Shown: piece by piece, positions 35,006 through 47,900 of the stretch
How the letters are laid out: every line of letters begins with the position of its first letter
Position numbering within the stretch: position 1 is the stretch's first letter
Source: Whitmania pigra
Taxonomy: Eukaryota > Annelida > Clitellata > Hirudinida > Haemopidae
Reading direction: 5' to 3'
Assembly (NCBI GenBank): GCA_021613335.1
Contig: JAJTWR010000311.1
Span: 870,001-934,000 of the forward strand
DNA length: 64,000 bases
Notes under the pieces: model-generated
Databases searched by the model: none
What the model was told of the DNA's origin: nothing
The model's input: only the letters and a program-made list of their open reading frames with translations
Position numbers and translations under genes: made by a program

Positions 35006-35720
35006 GTAAGTCATTTCGGTAGAAGTTGTAATAAGCCAAGCCGAGCTTTGGGTTTATCAATAGGCTGAGTAGATTCCATGGTGCATTCTATATTTATAGT
35101 CCCGTAGCCAGAAAATGATTTCTTTATTTTTTAAAATCAAATGAAGATAATAATAAAAATTAAAAATGGTTTTAAGCTTTTATAATTTTATGATGTTATA
35201 TAAATCAATAACATTTACAATTAAAATATTTTTTTAATATTTCGGGGGATGTTTAATCCGTAAACCCCTTTCCTAAATGCGGGGCTGTGTATATATAAAA
35301 TCAAGAGTGTTTGTTCAAAGAGTTTTGATTAGTTAAAAAAACTTGGCCCTGAAAATTAATAAAATATCCTAAATTTTTACATAAACCAATACGAAAATTA
35401 ACGAAATTGATTGCATAAAATTAACATAACATTAAGTTTGATTATTCAGAACCAATGACAAGTAAAGGTGCATGAATCAACTAAAGAAAGAAAAAAAGTC
35501 TAGGTATTTTTAACATAATAATTGAAATATGAAAAAGCCTTGATATTATTGATGATGATGATGATGATGATGATAAATGTATTATCTCTATTTAAATTCA
35601 ATGAGTTAAGAAGTATTTTATTTAAATTTTCTCAAAGACTATTTTAAATCCAAAGTCTGTTATAATTTAACAATCTTTATCAGAACATTTTTTGCTTGTT
35701 ACGATGGTTTGCTGCTGATC
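35006..35720. other. Non-coding interval with a short GAT run
   Basis: No exon supported. It contains a GAT microsatellite at about 35547-35575 and the 3' flank of family copy C. Confidence 0.45.
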
Positions 35721-38301
35721 TCACCATAAAACTATAGTGTAGTTATTTATGGCGTAATGGATTTCTTCCTCTATTAACTAAAAGTGAAAAGGTTTAAAAA
35801 TAATTAAATTAGGTTTTACTTTTGGTTTAATCAAGTGACATAATTTAATTGAGCATGGAATAAAAGTTACCTTGTCAACGTATTCTCCATTCAGCAGCTT
35901 TACTAGATCCTTTAGGAGGTATTGATTTCGCTTCGAAAAAATCATGAATGGGCTAAAATCAAACATACATGTTTAAAGTTTTGTATATATCCATATAAAT
36001 GATAATGAATCCTACAATTTCTTTATCAAAATCTCTAAGATCCAGGGAATGTAACCCCTTTTAGAGGGATCGCTGAGTGCATCTCGCAGATGCTTCTTTA
36101 AAAATGAGCCTTTTGTGAAGAAACGCGCCTCCCACCCTTTAACCTGAAATGAAATATATTATTTAATAATGATGTTGTTTTAAACCACCCCTTTAGCAGA
36201 CGTATTAGCAAAGTTATTGAAATCACCTCTTGAAGGCAGGTAATACAGGCTGTATATATAATGTCGAGAATCTGCATTTTCTTCACGAATTCGTCGTAAA
36301 AAATAAATTGCTCAGCTGTGTAGTCGGGTTCATGTAAGGCATCCTTCTCATTTGTCGGAATGCTTGTTTCCTCATTCTTCAGCACATCTTCGATGTCACG
36401 TAAGTAAGGATTGCTGTTGTCTACTGACAAGAGGTAAGGTTTGATCTGAAATCCGTAAAGTCTTTCCATGTTTCTGATTTTGACATCATCTTTCTTTGTG
36501 TTCTTTTAATAAAATAAAAATTAAATCAGTGTTTGGGTAGATAAATTTTGGTTGTTAAGATTGATCTCACCCAAAGAAGATGTAAGAAGCTTATATGAAG
36601 TTGTTTCATAAGCTCGATATCTTCATAATCCTTAAAAACATCGTAATAACTCATAAAATGAAGTTATCAAAAATAAATTCATCTTCATACATTTAAAACC
36701 TCCTTTGCGGGCTTTATATACAATCTTTTCGAAACAAAACTTTAATCAACGTATTTGAATAAACTTTTGGGTTCCTTACCATCCATTTATATCCGGGGAT
36801 GAAATCTCTTAACCGCTGAAGTTTTTGATCCTCATCTTTTGCAGAAATAAAGTATATATATAGGTCATCAAAATGAAATGACTTGGGTTCAAAATACATG
36901 CTCGTCATGCGGTTTAAATAATGTTTGTCAAACTCTTTCTAATGAAAGCAAGAGTAATATTGTTAATTTTATCGATATTCAGAATTTTATATTCAAATGT
37001 TACTGAATGTCACAGACCTCTTTTGATGAATCGAAAGCGTTGAAATATTCCTTAAGATCCTCACTAAATATCAGCGATTTCCAATCAGACTTTCCAAATA
37101 TGGCAATTGCTAAAAATATTGATGAGCTTTTTATAATATTTGCATTAAATTTTTATTGATGCATGTTACCCGCAACGATCTAAATGCCAAATTCTTACCT
37201 GTTTTCCTTATCCAAGAAGTTATCCTTTTCTGTTGCGGATATGTTGCTTCAGGCATGTTTGCCAAATTTGACATCCATATGAAATCATAATTTACTGAAT
37301 AATTTTTTATAAAAAAAAAGCTTTAAAAAATAAACATAAGAAAAGATTACATTACTTGAAAATGACATCTCCAGCCATTTTTTTCGGTCAATTCCTTTAC
37401 AAATTATACAAAGTTTCGCGATCTTCATGGAAAAACAAATGTTTTCCAATTTCCTTGTTTTAATTAAGAACCAGATGGAGCTTTTAAGATTAATGAAGTG
37501 TTATTCTTTGACTTTTGAATTTGATAACTAATTCTTCTAACCTTGTTATGTGAAGAGCATAATTTTTTTCTTCGTGCAATCTGATTGGCATGTAATTAAT
37601 TAACTTCAGATACGCCCATTCCGCAATGCGACATCCAGTTAATAAATTCCGGTTAAGCTTTTTAACAAATTAAATCATCTCAAGACTCATATTTTTTATT
37701 AATTAACTCAAAAATTAAACAAAACTCAAACCATTCTTTCGTAAAGCTTTAAATAGAGTAATATGATTTCATCGCTTAAAACTGCACTTGGTTCTAGAAA
37801 GCTATTACCTGTTAAAAAGATTATTTTTTGTAAATGCAGCTTAATGTGTGCTATATAAAATAATACCAACTGGAATTATTTGTTCCAGTTACGTCATCAT
37901 CATCATAGAGAATATCATCGATTTCAAAGAGAATCTCATCTAATACTTCAGGCAAGATATTACTGAATGTAAATGAATAAATAATGGATCATTAAACTTT
38001 TTTGTTGCTGAAATCTAATTTAATAAAAATTATATTATTACTTCAAAATTACAGAGATTTGCCTAAACTTTTCAACTATGCTTTCTGGAACCTATAAAAA
38101 CATCCAACTTTGCATATCAAAACACATTTTGAAATGAATTAATCTCAATAGATAAGTTTATTTTTGACCTTTTTTGAGAATTCTATATAGTTTTCGAAGA
38201 ATGCAGAGATATTTTTAGCAATCACTTCGAATTCTGAAATATTGAATGGTTTATTACTATTAAATATTATTAATTACAGAGGATCATAAAATTTTACCCA
38301 T
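35721..38301 (-). CDS. Unrecognised family, copy C (15 exons)
   Basis: Exons, 5' to 3': 38298-38301 (ATGG only), 38169-38233, 38042-38091, 37871-37962, 37732-37808, 37542-37657, 37356-37453, 37199-37294, 37018-37109, 36780-36938, 36571 to about 36634, 36227-36493, 36016-36143, 35871-35952 and 35721-35777. Against copy A, phases match wherever both are resolved, and four exon lengths are identical (92, 77, 267, 82 nt). Similar blocks are FIWMSNLANMPEATYPQQKR, SFHFDDLYIYFISA, SKRNQYLLKDLVKLLNG and the end EEIHYAINNYTIVLW. The start of the eleventh exon is not resolved: the only AG I see gives a one-base phase conflict, so the gene could carry a lesion. No known domain; function unknown. Confidence 0.72.
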
Positions 38302-40636
38302 TTTGTCTTAGTTGTTGCCTAAAACTGTGCTTATAAATCTGCTTATAAATGCTTCTCTGAAAGACCATCAAGTTTATTTAATAATTGGTATACCTTCAAC
38401 GAAATCGAAGATCACGTATTGAGTTATTTTATTTAGTAGTATTGATTTTATTATTAATTTTATTATTAATCATGTCAATAAAATATTGCAAAATAATCAT
38501 TTCCACAGCGAGAGCCAATCAATCGTAGAGATCGCTTGAAATGAATTTTAAAAAATTTTATAATTATTTTCTCTCTTTTCTGTATTAATGAATACAAATA
38601 TTTGATAATTTTGACATAATTGAGAATGCCATCAGTGGTGTACCAAATGTTTATGCCGCTCCCTCTTGGTCGTTAATAATCCTTTAATCTTCAAGTTTTC
38701 GAAAAGATCTCAAATATTTTTACAATTAAATCTCTTACCGTATTTTTATGAAATTAACACGCAGACAAAGTTAACACGCGGACGAATATAACACGCAATT
38801 TTTCCAATTTATGTAAAAAATCACTTATAAAACATGCAAACGCACCAATAGAAGCATTTTTTTTTGGCTAAAAAATTTAACATTTCAATTAAAATTATGT
38901 ATATTAGAATATTAAATTGAAGCAGTTTCTAATATATAAAACAATCAAATATAAAAGTTGTCAAAAAATCTTCCGTTGGCTGAGCGGCCGATGCTTGAAG
39001 TGATAAATACAGTGATATATAGATAGAAGTTCTCTTGATTGAAATATTGACGTCGTTAAGAAAGTGGCTGATAAATGTAACTCGTACACTTCAAGCTTGC
39101 AAGCTTCAAGTCATTTCTAGAGCAAAAGACAAAAGTAACAGAGCAGCTGATCGTTAATGAGGTGTTGGTTCGCGAATGGAGAAAGAAGGAATGCTTGCTT
39201 GAAAAACTGAAACTGAGAAAACGTGCATGCCTTGGCCAAAATGCGAAATCTGAGAGGGAGGAATGAATGCAGAATGGGACACACACTCTCACGGTCTGGA
39301 CGAGACAGGAAAGCCTTGTATTCCGAGATATGCACGTGGGTTGCACGAGCATGGGACAAAGTGTCGACTGACTTGATTGACTTAAGAAAGGCTGGAATTT
39401 AGTATACAGGAAAGGAATAAAGTGACCAACCGGACTTTGGACTAGCCTGTGATCCGGCAAGAGCCGAAAATGAATATAAAGACTGCTCGACTTTTGATGG
39501 ATTTGAAGGCTTAGCTGATAATGAGGAATAATTATTGGTCTTCTGATTGATTTTTTGAATGTGCATTATGTTAATAAATTGTATAAAAACTTAAAAAAAC
39601 TGTTAACAATTCATGAGCTCGCTGCAATTGACCAAAATTGGTCACGAGTCGCTTCGGTATTGCGTTCTCTCCAATTTTTCGTCGAAACTATATTTTATTT
39701 TAAGATTTGCCTCAACTTCCTACTTTGGAATGCAGACTGTTCACGCATGATAATTTGTAAGACAAAAGTGAAGCAATACTTCAAAGGACGGTAACGAACT
39801 CGCTAACCAATTCCACGTTGCTAAGGTTTTCGCTTAACGAGTCTCGGTGTCCCATAACTCCCTAAATAAGTGTACAAATCTTAAGAGACATTTTAAAACA
39901 TTTTGAGATCAATTCTTGGAGTAGATGATGAAGTTAAGCAGATGTACCACGCTGTGAGACACAGCTTCACCGGAAGGTATAGCATTGTTGAGGTCCAAAC
40001 AATTGGACAATGGGTCCCATGATATGCTCTTATGGTAATGTAAAAAATCAAGTGACTCATTACTTGACTTACAAAAAAAAACAATCTAAAGTCTGTGCTA
40101 TCATTTAAACTTTTATTTTGTTGGTCGGGAACCAAATCCATGTAAATTTAATCTAGCATAACACGCATACGATTATAGCTTTGGTGCTTGTTATTGAGGT
40201 ACTAGGTTAAATAAATAATTATAAAAAAAATAGATATGGTCATAATTGTGACGGGAATCTAAACAAAATATGCGAGGGCCAGCGCTCTTTAACGATAGTT
40301 TTTTGAGCATGGCTCGAGAAGCTTCAGGTCTTTATTTGTCAGCGGACTGCAAACAATAAAACAGCTTAATTCAATTGTACGCGCATTACTTAGCATAATC
40401 ATTAAGAATTTGATGGGATACACCAAAACTCATATTCCAGCTACAAAACTTAAGCCACTTCCAAGCAGTCTTTAAATCTTTAAACCTTCTACCTATGTAC
40501 AAACCTACATCATAAATCTAGATGACAACAAACCAAACACAAACAAGAACGCTACAGGAGAAAAAACCCCATTATTCTGAAATTTTCAACCGTGCAAATA
40601 CCTCATACCATAAAGGAAGTTAGTAATTTAGCAGAC
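38302..40636. other. Non-coding interval upstream of family copy C
   Basis: AT-rich to about 38970, then somewhat more mixed sequence (38970-40150) with short open frames on both strands that show no splice context or similarity I can support. Possible promoter of copy C at the left side. Confidence 0.4.
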
Positions 40637-40939
40637 TTATGTAATAGGTCTAATACCATCCATCAAGAAAGTAACTACAGCCCGGAAATGTATTTTCCTC
40701 AACATAAATAGAAGATATTCAGCCCTGTCACTTAGAAAAGCTTCTGCAGTGGACTCGTGGTGCTCTTGATGAGATTTCATGTTTTTCCCGTTCTCGAGTA
40801 GGGACGCCAAGTAGTTGACGGACATTTTGATCTCCCAAAACGCAAACTGCTTGGGAACGTTCCTCAGCTTCACGGTTCCAGAAAAACGCTTATTTTTCAG
40901 GAGATCATAGTTCTTTAAAGATGTCTGGAGTTTCAACAA
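40637..40939 (-). CDS. Hypothetical basic protein or last exon, unrecognised
   Basis: An open frame ending at a TAA at 40637 and continuing upstream of the ATG at 40937 to about 41010. The product is basic and helical (KLQTSLKNYDLLKNKR, FAFWEIKMSVNYLASLLENG) and has the composition of a real protein, unlike the low-complexity frames nearby. The upstream part (FLVGKRQRKSLFKAKRSLL) keeps the same character, so this may be the terminal exon of a minus-strand gene. No family is recognised and no partner exon was found. Confidence 0.4.
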   Translation of the reverse strand: MLKLQTSLKNYDLLKNKRFSGTVKLRNVPKQFAFWEIKMSVNYLASLLENGKNMKSHQEHHESTAEAFLSDRAEYLLFMLRKIHFRAVVTFLMDGIRPIT

Positions 40940-41020
40940 ACTTCTCTTAGCTTTGAATAAAGACTTTCGTTGACGCTTTCCGACAAGGAATCTCTTGAGA
41001 ATCTCATTGAATTGAAAAAG

Positions 41021-42340
41021 TAAAAGAGGACAGAATTAAATTCTCATACCATAACTTGAACCTTTCTAAAAACATATTTTAACAAAATTTTAATTTTAAT
41101 TTCAAATTAATTGTTCTCACCAAAAATGGTTCCACGGTGCAAAGAAGGGCAAAGAGGGAAACGCCCCCTCCCCGATTTAAACTAGAAGCAAAAAAGGTCA
41201 TCTCTTCATATTTTACGAGTGTTTGCCCCCCTTAATGTTTGCTTGAAGCAAAAAAAATGCCTTCTCAAGTTGTTCAAGGGCACCCCCTTGGAGAAAGCTG
41301 AAATTACGTCCCTGGGTGCATTCATGAATCGAAATCCTCGAATACCGATTTAGACGTCCAAATATATTAAATATATGAATTTGATTATTCTTGTAATAAA
41401 AAATATTTCCATATCAAAACATCTAAAACCAAACCTAAGCAAATGTTATTTTTAGGCTATCCTTTTGCTTTTCAAAATTTAACGTTTCATCGTGTAGACG
41501 TGCTCTGCGCCAGGTCGCGGATATATAAAATAGTATTATGTGGTAACCAAATGGCTTGCCGTAAATATAAAGATTTTGATCTTCCAATTATGTCAAGGTA
41601 AATTTGAATCTGATGCTAAGCTTTCGACCAATATTTATAGAATTAAATTGAATTGACATAGAAATATCCATTGATTAACTTATACTCATTCTTTCTCGCA
41701 CCACAATCGCTCACCAACCATTCACTTGGTTAACTAAGTAGGTTTTACTTTACCAATGATACAGATTCATTCACAGATGCATTCTGCCGACCATTTATAA
41801 ACAATTTTAACCATCAACTCACTCAACCACTCATTTATACATTCATGTACATAAAAGTTACATTACCAAATTTAAAATTTGTACATTAAATGTGGTAAAT
41901 ACCAATAAAATTTCTTACCCAGTTCATACCCACATTTATTTTTTCCAAATTTAATGGATTTGATCTACATTTACATTGAGGATGCAATTTGACATATTCA
42001 GTTGTGACACCTATTTTATTTATTCCCTTATAAATGTGAAGTTGTTTTACGTTTGAGACCATTGTATTCACTCTAAAAAAAAGGATTCTAAACTATCCCC
42101 CCCCCCAAATTTAATGTTTTGAAAATGAATGAATTAATAAGTGAAGTCATTTGACACAAACACGGTTAGTTTAAAAAATTCTTTATTAATCCCCTCCAAC
42201 TCAAGAAACATAACGTTAAACTCATCTAATTTATTCAACAAAACTTTAGTGCCTGTTATAAACTTTGACTTTGGGGCATTTGTAGAAGTTGTTGCATAGA
42301 TGATCTTGAATAGTCCAACGGAGGTGAAGAGAGGGAGACC
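41021..42340. other. Non-coding interval
   Basis: No gene supported. A stretch at 41140-41320 has C-rich runs and an internal near-repeat (AGAAGCAAAAAAGGTCAT and GAAGCAAAAAAAATGCCT), which might be a transposon fragment, but I cannot place it. Confidence 0.35.
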
Positions 42341-42682
42341 TCACAGGTTTTCTGGGGCACATTCATCGTGATCACACATTTTTTGGCCAAGGTACATCAC
42401 TGATTGTACTACGCAGAAGTGCTGCCTTTTCAGGTGTAGAAAAGCATCGGCAAAAGTTGCAAAACGGGACTCGTTGGCGGAGCAATGGCATGTTGTTCGC
42501 CACAAGAGCCTTGTTGGTTCATGAATAGCTTGATGAAATCCAAAGATTCTCTTCTGAAGATGTTGGAAAATGTTGCAATGGTTGCAAACGTAATATCCAT
42601 TTACAAAAGGATTGTCAAAGACAATTTCTTCTTCAATCATTTTAACCCCCTTTTGCTTAAGATTCTCATCAATAGCAGCCAT
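42341..42682 (-). CDS. Small intronless Cys/His-rich protein
   Basis: A single open frame of 113 codons with ATG and TAA. It contains YVCNHCN, then CHCSANESRF and HLKRQHFC, a Cys/His spacing that suggests a zinc-binding fold but not a canonical C2H2 finger. It starts MAAIDENLKQKGVKMIEEE. In a region where every recognised gene is split by introns, an uninterrupted frame of this composition could be a small gene, a retrocopy or chance. Confidence 0.4.
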   Translation of the reverse strand: MAAIDENLKQKGVKMIEEEIVFDNPFVNGYYVCNHCNIFQHLQKRIFGFHQAIHEPTRLLWRTTCHCSANESRFATFADAFLHLKRQHFCVVQSVMYLGQKMCDHDECAPENL

Positions 42683-44964
42683 CTTAAAAGTCAGCAGACG
42701 ACAAATCCTAACTAACCGCTTAAGCTTCAGCTCAAGCTCTTCCAGGATTGGTTGCCTGGCCAGCTCAGGCTTACAGAAGTGTGCATTTGTGTGCGTGTGC
42801 GCACATTGAGGCGTACGCTCGACTTCACTCTGTACTCTCTCCCTGTTTCATATCTCTCCTCAGGCATCTATTCCACTGCACAGTTGAGACAAATGTGCAC
42901 TTAGCAAAGGTAATATTTAAAATTGAATTAATTTGACTAAGGCCAACTTAGTTGTGCTTATATTATAAAAAATATATTTGTATAATAGATTACAGACGCA
43001 TAAATAGCGAATTGCGCTCCAAAGGAAGCCAAACGTACCTTTTAAAGTCATCACAGTGCCGGTAATTTTAACCACAATTTCTAGCCGACATTCTCATAAG
43101 TAATACCACAAATTGCTCTGCAACCGTTTCTCCTAATCAGCTTTAAACTCACATCACCACAATACAAAACACGGGAAACACGTTATGCTGTGCAAAGAGC
43201 ATAGTTACCTCTTAATTCGATTCTTTCCCCGTGAGGTTCAGCCCAGGCCCCCCAACTTGGATAGTCAGAAGGAGCACATTCATGGGATCGTTGTCGAACC
43301 TACAGTAGGGAGAAGAGAAAGTTAAGAAATGGTCCACAAAATGTTTTCAAAACACATTGGGTGAGGTTGCTGTTACAACGCCGAGTTTCCAAATTCATTA
43401 TCCTTAAGTATTATTATTATCATTATTTACTTCTAACAATTCTATTTTGTTGCAAAACAATTATAATTAGAATGGAATAATAATGAATATTAATTAAATA
43501 ATCTTCTTAGAAATTTTTGTTACTGACATTTCGAGGCCAAAAGCAACCTCTTTAGCAGTATTAATCACAATCATAATCACCAGCAAAAGAAAAAGCAATT
43601 TCAATAATAATTATTCATTTATATTCCTGTGAAATATGTAATTGTAAGAGATTACCTTATAAAATTATATTTTCTTGCCACCATTACTTTTAAAAACCCC
43701 TAAAGCTGGTTAACTTTTGGTTAAATGAAATAAAAGAACCCTACATGAAAGAAAGGTGCTAATTTATTCATATCTATTTATGAGGGCATGGAAATACATT
43801 TCAAGACAATCATTCGAACATTGAACTTTATTTTGATGGAATAGATCATTGAGTAATTTCATGTTTTGATAATAACATGGATGGATGCTTCAATAAAACA
43901 CAACAACAAGGAACGGTCCTTTCGGGAGCACAACTTTGCATGAAAACGTCACGAGAAACATGTAAACACCCTCCCGATAAACAACTAAAGCTTTCCAAAA
44001 GGTCACACGAGTTCAGTCAAATCCAGGTGCAAGAGATTCAACGGACAACTTGAGCACGAAGGAGGCAAAGTTGCAAGAAGCAATTAAAGGACATTATGAG
44101 GACTCATGCCAGATTGTTGATTGGATGGAATGAAGGAACAGTAATGAATAAATGTAAACAAACATTGGAGAGTATTTGTGACAGTCGTTAGATAATCCTG
44201 GCTTACAATTGCAGCACAAGATTAGTTTTAAATAAGAAAATAATTCAATCATTTTAAACTTTCTCTTCAAATATGCAATTTTTTGAGCCAAATCTTGTAA
44301 TGCACAATGCAACAATCATTATCATCATCAGGAGTATCGGATTGGAAATGTGAGTACAAACTGACCACAAGAAACATACCACTTTGACACAGAACACTCT
44401 GCAGTAAGCGAAATACACGCCTCACAATACAATGAGAAACATTAAGAAATGTATTCGCTCATCAGTATAAATAATAATAATAACACAAATAATAACTGCA
44501 ATAATAATTATTACATTAACAGGCAATAAATACAATACGAGAACAAGTGTTTCGAAAACTAAATTTAAGTTTGGCTCAAGTGATGCTATGTACACGAATA
44601 AATCAGTTTGGCAAAACAAGCAACCACCTGCCATCCTGGTCAAATGTTTCTTACCAACCATCCCTGTGATATCAACTTTCACCAGTGCTACATTTTTTGG
44701 CATCTGCAATTTTAACTCAAAACCAAGGAATGACTGCTAATAAATGCAAACCTATGCGAATAATTAATCCTCCTCATTAGCATAAACGAGTCCCCCTCTC
44801 TCCTGAGCTTGTCTTACGCCTCGAGCATCTGACAAAAAGCACATCAAAAGACATTGTAAACGCCGAGTGACACTTAGAACGCAATGTTTTGAACATCGTG
44901 GAGCACAATCCCTAAAGTTGAAAAAAATTTATCACAAATTCAGATTCGCGGTCGACCGAGCGCA
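42683..44964. other. Non-coding interval downstream of SNX13
   Basis: Contains the SNX13 3' UTR near 44964 and AT-rich DNA. Minus-strand frames at 44094-44315 and 44422-44709 have no splice context or recognisable similarity. Confidence 0.45.
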
Positions 44965-47900
44965 TCACCGAAATTGATTTTTGCTTTGAACGGAAAGTTT
45001 GGAATCCGAAGACTTGTTTTTTAAGCGTGGAGACTGGGAGTGGATTTTGCGAAACATGTCAAAAAACTTGTTGTCAGGAAAAATGGTCTGCAGGAGTCCT
45101 TCGAAAATGACGTACATGAGCCGACGGTTCAGGCGCTGGTGTTGGAACATGTTGAAGACAAGCATCACTCCCTGCCTTGTCGTCTCCGAACCAACCAGGT
45201 GCTTTAATTCATCTTCAAATCAATTCATATAATTCATAAAATATGTGCCATAAAATGTCTTGCAATATTTTAAAGGAGAACATTATTATGAATGACAAAT
45301 TCATACAGCAATAATTTGATCCTCTGCACTTGTTGTCGTGACAGAGTATCAATTAGGATGGTAATGATTGTTGAACTCTCAAGAAATAAAGGCAATGATG
45401 TCATCATCGTCATTATCGTCACAAGCATCACCTGATAGACTCGCGTAAAGTTTAGTTTTGCAGACTACTCTGGTCCTCATCTTCGTGTTGTAGTCCCTCA
45501 ATGCCACTCCTTCTGCCAACTTCCCTCCAGGCCAAAAGGTGTCTCTGCATCATGGTGACCATAAATAATTACACTCTTAAAGTGAATTTCATAAAATTTA
45601 AATTAAATTTCCAAGGTAATTAGGAACAAATGAAGATAGTTGTAAGAACCCAGATATTCGAACATAATTTTTTTTGCAAAGGAGATGCAATAAATTTCAA
45701 ATTACAGTGAAAAATTGCCCTCAAAGTTAGAAAAATTATGCTCCAAAGGGGCAATTCAAAAAATGTTCTCCTCTGTTAAGTTTTTAATTTATTAAGCTTA
45801 AATTAATTAAATTAAATTAATAATAATAATAATATAATTATGTAATTATATTATAAATATATATAATTATATATAATTATTAATATAATACTATTATTAA
45901 TATTATAATTATTATTCTTATAAAAGCTATGCAAAATCTAGTCACTAATTATATAATCTATAACCTAAATAAAAAGTGTTCAAAGCTTTCCAATTGGATG
46001 ATAATTACATGTTCATTCATTCTTCTGGACAAAAAAGCTATATTAAGCATTTCATTGGATGTATCATTGTTACATAGTAAGTAAGATGAACAGAACTCAA
46101 TTTACACTGTAAACTTGCTAGATATAATTATGCCTATTTTAATAATTAAGGCATTTCAAGTTATTTTTAAAAATTGACAATTTAATTTTGGTTAGACTTA
46201 CTTTAGTTTCAAATGAACATTGGATGTTTTAATCATTTTGTGGACAGAGTTTGTTTTGTTCATTTTCGTTACAAATAATGTCAGTATTACTATTATTACA
46301 TAGCTTCTAAGGATGAATATAAAACTTAGTATAAAATGGTTTTGAAATGATAATGGGTCTGGATGTGCCACAGGTCAAAGCCAGGTTATAAAAGCCAGTT
46401 ATACTCATAAAAACTGTGAGATACCTTGTCACTTTATTATACTGGTCGCATTGTCATACGAAACCATATTATTATATTTATTAAAAAAATATATGAATAT
46501 AATAATATTATTATATTTATTAAAAAATATATGAATATAATAATATTATAATTATATGAAGATGTATTATATAAAAATGAAAGACTAAAGGAACATCTAC
46601 CTGAAGAGCTTAAAGTATTCTGCTATTTGATCTGGAGAAGTGAAGTATGCCACATTGTCGATGATTTTCCTTGGTAGAAACATTATCAAAATTTTATATA
46701 TTTAATAAAACAGTTAATAAAAATGCCATTTTAATTTTACAGTTATCAAATAAAATGTATTGGTCAATAAATACTAATATCATTGCACTAAGTATACAAT
46801 ACAAACTTTTGATAGAATAATAATTACATGATAATCTGAAGTGAATGTGTTTCTAACATGTTAACGAAATAACATTCAGCAATACAGGTCCTTCATTAGC
46901 AACCGACCTATTAATGCTGTCTCCAAACATGGTTTTAGCAATTTGTTGAAGCATAGCAACAATTCTCCTTCTCAGCCATTGGTTCCTGTTTTTGAGGTCA
47001 AAAATCTCGTCCATGAGGAGCAGCATGATGTGCAATGGTATGCTGTCCTCACCACCCTAAGGAGATGAAGACGATGGTAATGTAATAATGATAATTAATA
47101 TAATTATTAATTTTCTTTCACCTCAAAATCCAGTGATGCACTGACTTTACCCCTTTCCAGCTCCTCATTCCTCATGGATGAATTGGATGGCTGATACGTC
47201 AAAGAACGACATTCATAATCAAAAAATTATTTAATAAACAAAATTTATTAACAATAAATGAATAAAAATAAATTAATAACAAAAATTACATGAATTTCAT
47301 CTGCGACATTGTCAACAACTATTAACTGGTTGAAATGTAAGTTAAATTAAATTATCATTATCAACATTATCCTGAGATCTGACCTTGACGTTGAGTATTT
47401 TTCCGACGCCGTCGATCATGTTGTTAGGGATGTTGCGTACCTTGGCAACCCCGTCCGCCAGGCTGTTGGGGACCGATCGAACCATGTTCCCCACACTCCT
47501 CACCGAACTCTTGAAAGGGTTCACCAGGGAGTCGACCTGGGAAGTGCTTGTCATTGAGTGCAAATATGTCGTTGATGTCATGCCAATGTTACCATGTCTA
47601 TTTTCACTATTACCACATATAGAGTTTAATCATTATTATCATCATCAACATCACACCTTCCTAGCAAGGTCGCTCTTCTCCCTCTCCCAATGAAGGTTCT
47701 CCAGGAACTGGTGCACGATGTCAATCATTCCTTTGTGGGAGTTCAATAGGCCTGGATTGAGAAGGGTCTGAAATAACAAACAATTACCTCTTGTCATCTT
47801 TGCCAACAATTATTAATATTATTATTGTTGTTATTATTATCATAGTTATTATTATTAATTATTGTTATGGTAATTGATTATTAATGTTATTATTTCATGT

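Noticed and set aside
39056..39460. 134-codon minus-strand frame rich in Ser, Phe and Cys
   Set aside because: No splice context, no recognisable similarity, and overlapping frames of equal length nearby; likely chance in less AT-rich DNA.
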